The notes under the pieces were generated by a model. That model saw only the letters and a list, made by a program, of their open reading frames with translations, had not been told where the DNA came from and searched no databases. The position numbers were made by a program, and so were the translations under genes. A stretch of DNA of 15,589 nt from an uncultured Bacillota bacterium. GTDB lineage: Bacteria > Bacillota_I > Bacilli_A > Erysipelotrichales > Erysipelotrichaceae. Positions 14,388-15,589 of this stretch are shown piece after piece; positions within the stretch are counted from its first letter, which is position 1, and every line of letters starts with the position of its first letter. The DNA lies in the NCBI GenBank assembly GCA_949287785.1, contig CASEHR010000111.1, positions 1 through 15,589 on the forward strand, in the 5' to 3' direction.

Positions 14388-15589
14388 TCATTTATTTTTG
14401 ATCCTTCTGTACAATTTGACGACTTCGATGATCACAAGCATCATAAGGGCCATGCCGATCGCTACACCGATATGGTAAGGATCAAGCGGAGCCAGTTCGA
14501 AGATGTTGTTTAAGAATGGAACGTAGATGATCAAAAGAAGCAACAGGATACCGATCACCAGTGATCCCCAGAGGTACTTATTATTGAAGACCTGCTTGTT
14601 GAAGACACTCTTTTCGCTTTTTACATTGAAGGAATGGACCAACTGGACAAGGACCAGGGTAATGAAGGCCATGGTCATACCGATCTCGTGTGAATCACGA
14701 TTACCGATCATATATGAACCAAGTGTCAGAAGACCGACAAGGATACCTTGATATGCGATCTTGAAGCCAAGACCACCGGCAAAGAACGATTCGTCTTTCG
14801 GCCGCGGTTTCTGGTAGATAACATCCGGATCGACCGGTTCCATACCGATCGCAAAAGCCGGCAGAGTATCAGTGATCAGATTGACCCAAAGAATGTGGAT
14901 CGGTAAAAGCGGTGTTCCCATCGCTATGCCAAAGAAAGCCTGAACCAAAGATGCACCGAAGATCGTTACGACCTCACCGATGTTGCTGGAAAGCAGGAAA
15001 TGGACGTCTTTTTTGATATTGGCATAGATACCGCGTCCTTGCTTGACTGCGCTGATGATCGTTGCGAAGTTGTCATCAGTCAGGATCATATCAGCCGCAT
15101 TCTTGGAAACATCGGTACCGGTAATGCCCATCGCACAACCGATATCAGCTGCTTTAAGTGCCGGCGAATCGTTGACACCATCACCGGTCATCGCCGCCAC
15201 TTCACCACGTTCTTGGAAAGCTTTGACGATCCGGACCTTGTGCTCCGGAGCGACACGGGCATAGACACGAATATCTTCGATCTTGCTTGCGAGCTCTTCA
15301 TCGGACATCTTATCAAGTTCAGCACCGGAGATCGCCAGTTCATCACATTCGATGATGCTCAGATCCTTGGCGATCGCTTTAGCGGTATTCAAATGGTCAC
15401 CGGTGATCATGACTGTCTTGATGCCGCCAAGCTTAGCTTGGGCGATCGCATCTTTGACTTCAAGACGCGGTGGATCGATCATACCGGCAAGACCGACAAA
15501 AGTCATATTTTTTTCATAGACATCACTCGCCGGATCATTTTCGATTGTTGCCAGACGTTTTGTCGCTACTGCCAGGACCCGTAATGAAG
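14388..15589 (-). CDS. Calcium-translocating P-type ATPase (P2A type), C-terminal part; 5' end outside window
   Basis: The visible 399 codons cover the end of the nucleotide domain, the rest of the phosphorylation domain and membrane helices M5-M10. The frame stays open to the right edge, reading RVLAVATKRL before the internal Met at 15506, so the N-terminal half with the phosphorylated DKTGT Asp is missing from the window and not deleted. Seen motifs are MITGDH, VYARVAPEHK, MTGDGVNDSPALKAADIG with the hinge Asp residues, SSNIGEVV in M5 and WVNLITD in M6. In SERCA the matching Asn and Glu of M5 and the Asn, Thr and Asp of M6 bind Ca2+ in both sites, so a SERCA/PMR1-like Ca2+ exporter is likely. 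The C-terminal domain (M7-M10) is complete, ending in a basic tail. The gene ends at a terminator before pepC. Its promoter is not visible. Confidence 0.95.
   Translation of the reverse strand, partial: SLRVLAVATKRLATIENDPASDVYEKNMTFVGLAGMIDPPRLEVKDAIAQAKLGGIKTVMITGDHLNTAKAIAKDLSIIECDELAISGAELDKMSDEELASKIEDIRVYARVAPEHKVRIVKAFQERGEVAAMTGDGVNDSPALKAADIGCAMGITGTDVSKNAADMILTDDNFATIISAVKQGRGIYANIKKDVHFLLSSNIGEVVTIFGASLVQAFFGIAMGTPLLPIHILWVNLITDTLPAFAIGMEPVDPDVIYQKPRPKDESFFAGGLGFKIAYQGILVGLLTLGSYMIGNRDSHEIGMTMAFITLVLVQLVHSFNVKSEKSVFNKQVFNNKYLWGSLVIGILLLLLIIYVPFLNNIFELAPLDPYHIGVAIGMALMMLVIIEVVKLYRRIKNK

Noticed and set aside
15000..15584. Plus-strand open frame of 194 codons at the right edge.
   Set aside because: It is antisense to the P-type ATPase phosphorylation domain (TGDGVNDSP), which is certain.
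1..15589. Mobile element, prophage, CRISPR array or RNA genes.
   Set aside because: No transposase, integrase, terminal inverted repeats, regularly spaced direct repeats, tRNA cloverleaf or rRNA-like sequence was seen.
1..15589. Mollicute genetic code (TGA as tryptophan).
   Set aside because: TGA is used as a stop at 1465-1467, 12855-12857 and 14390-14388, each next to a terminator, and Trp codons in the proteins are TGG.

Overview
The window is a gene-dense stretch of a bacterial chromosome with standard genetic code: TGA closes several genes and tryptophan is encoded by TGG, so it is not a Mycoplasma or Spiroplasma. The low-to-middling GC content by eye, the addB-addA (rexBA) helicase-nuclease pair with an Fe-S nuclease subunit, the bleomycin-hydrolase type PepC and AGGAGG-type ribosome binding sites point to Bacillota. 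The Erysipelotrichia or a neighbouring lineage is my best guess, not a proven placement. No rRNA, tRNA, CRISPR array, insertion sequence, prophage or integrase was seen, and genes fill almost the whole sequence.

Layout. A DUF308-like six-helix membrane protein with a soluble C-terminal domain runs off the left edge on the minus strand (1-836). It is divergent, with only 22 bp between starts, from a DUF2238/YjdF-like membrane protein (859-1467). That gene converges on gpmI (1481-3052, minus), a cofactor-independent phosphoglycerate mutase. Divergent from gpmI is the compact recombination operon addB-addA (3136-8653), whose genes overlap by 17 bp. It is followed by a protein of unknown function with a MazF/PemK-like domain (8670-9638). 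A DUF362 protein (9709-10710) converges on a nitroreductase-HAD phosphatase fusion (10747-12147, minus). A small alpha/beta hydrolase (12192-12857) is divergent from the fusion and converges on the cysteine aminopeptidase pepC (12864-14177, minus). The right edge holds the C-terminal 399 residues of a P2A-type Ca2+ ATPase (14388-15589, minus).

The genes do not form one pathway. The window reads as housekeeping and accessory-metabolism genes in monocistronic or two-to-three gene units, separated by short bidirectional terminators that often overlap the stop codons. The only clear functional complex is AddAB, which processes double-strand breaks.

The most interesting non-gene signals are three. 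First, four genes have a -10-like hexamer exactly 6 bp before the start codon, which suggests leaderless mRNAs alongside normal Shine-Dalgarno genes. Second, GATC is very dense, linked to a near-strict use of AAG/GAG before Ile codons. Third, a perfect 16-bp palindrome abuts the predicted pepC -35 box. The most interesting proteins are the nitroreductase-HAD fusion, the large MazF-fold protein without an antitoxin, the unusually short AddA/AddB and a plant/trypanosomatid-style phosphoglycerate mutase.
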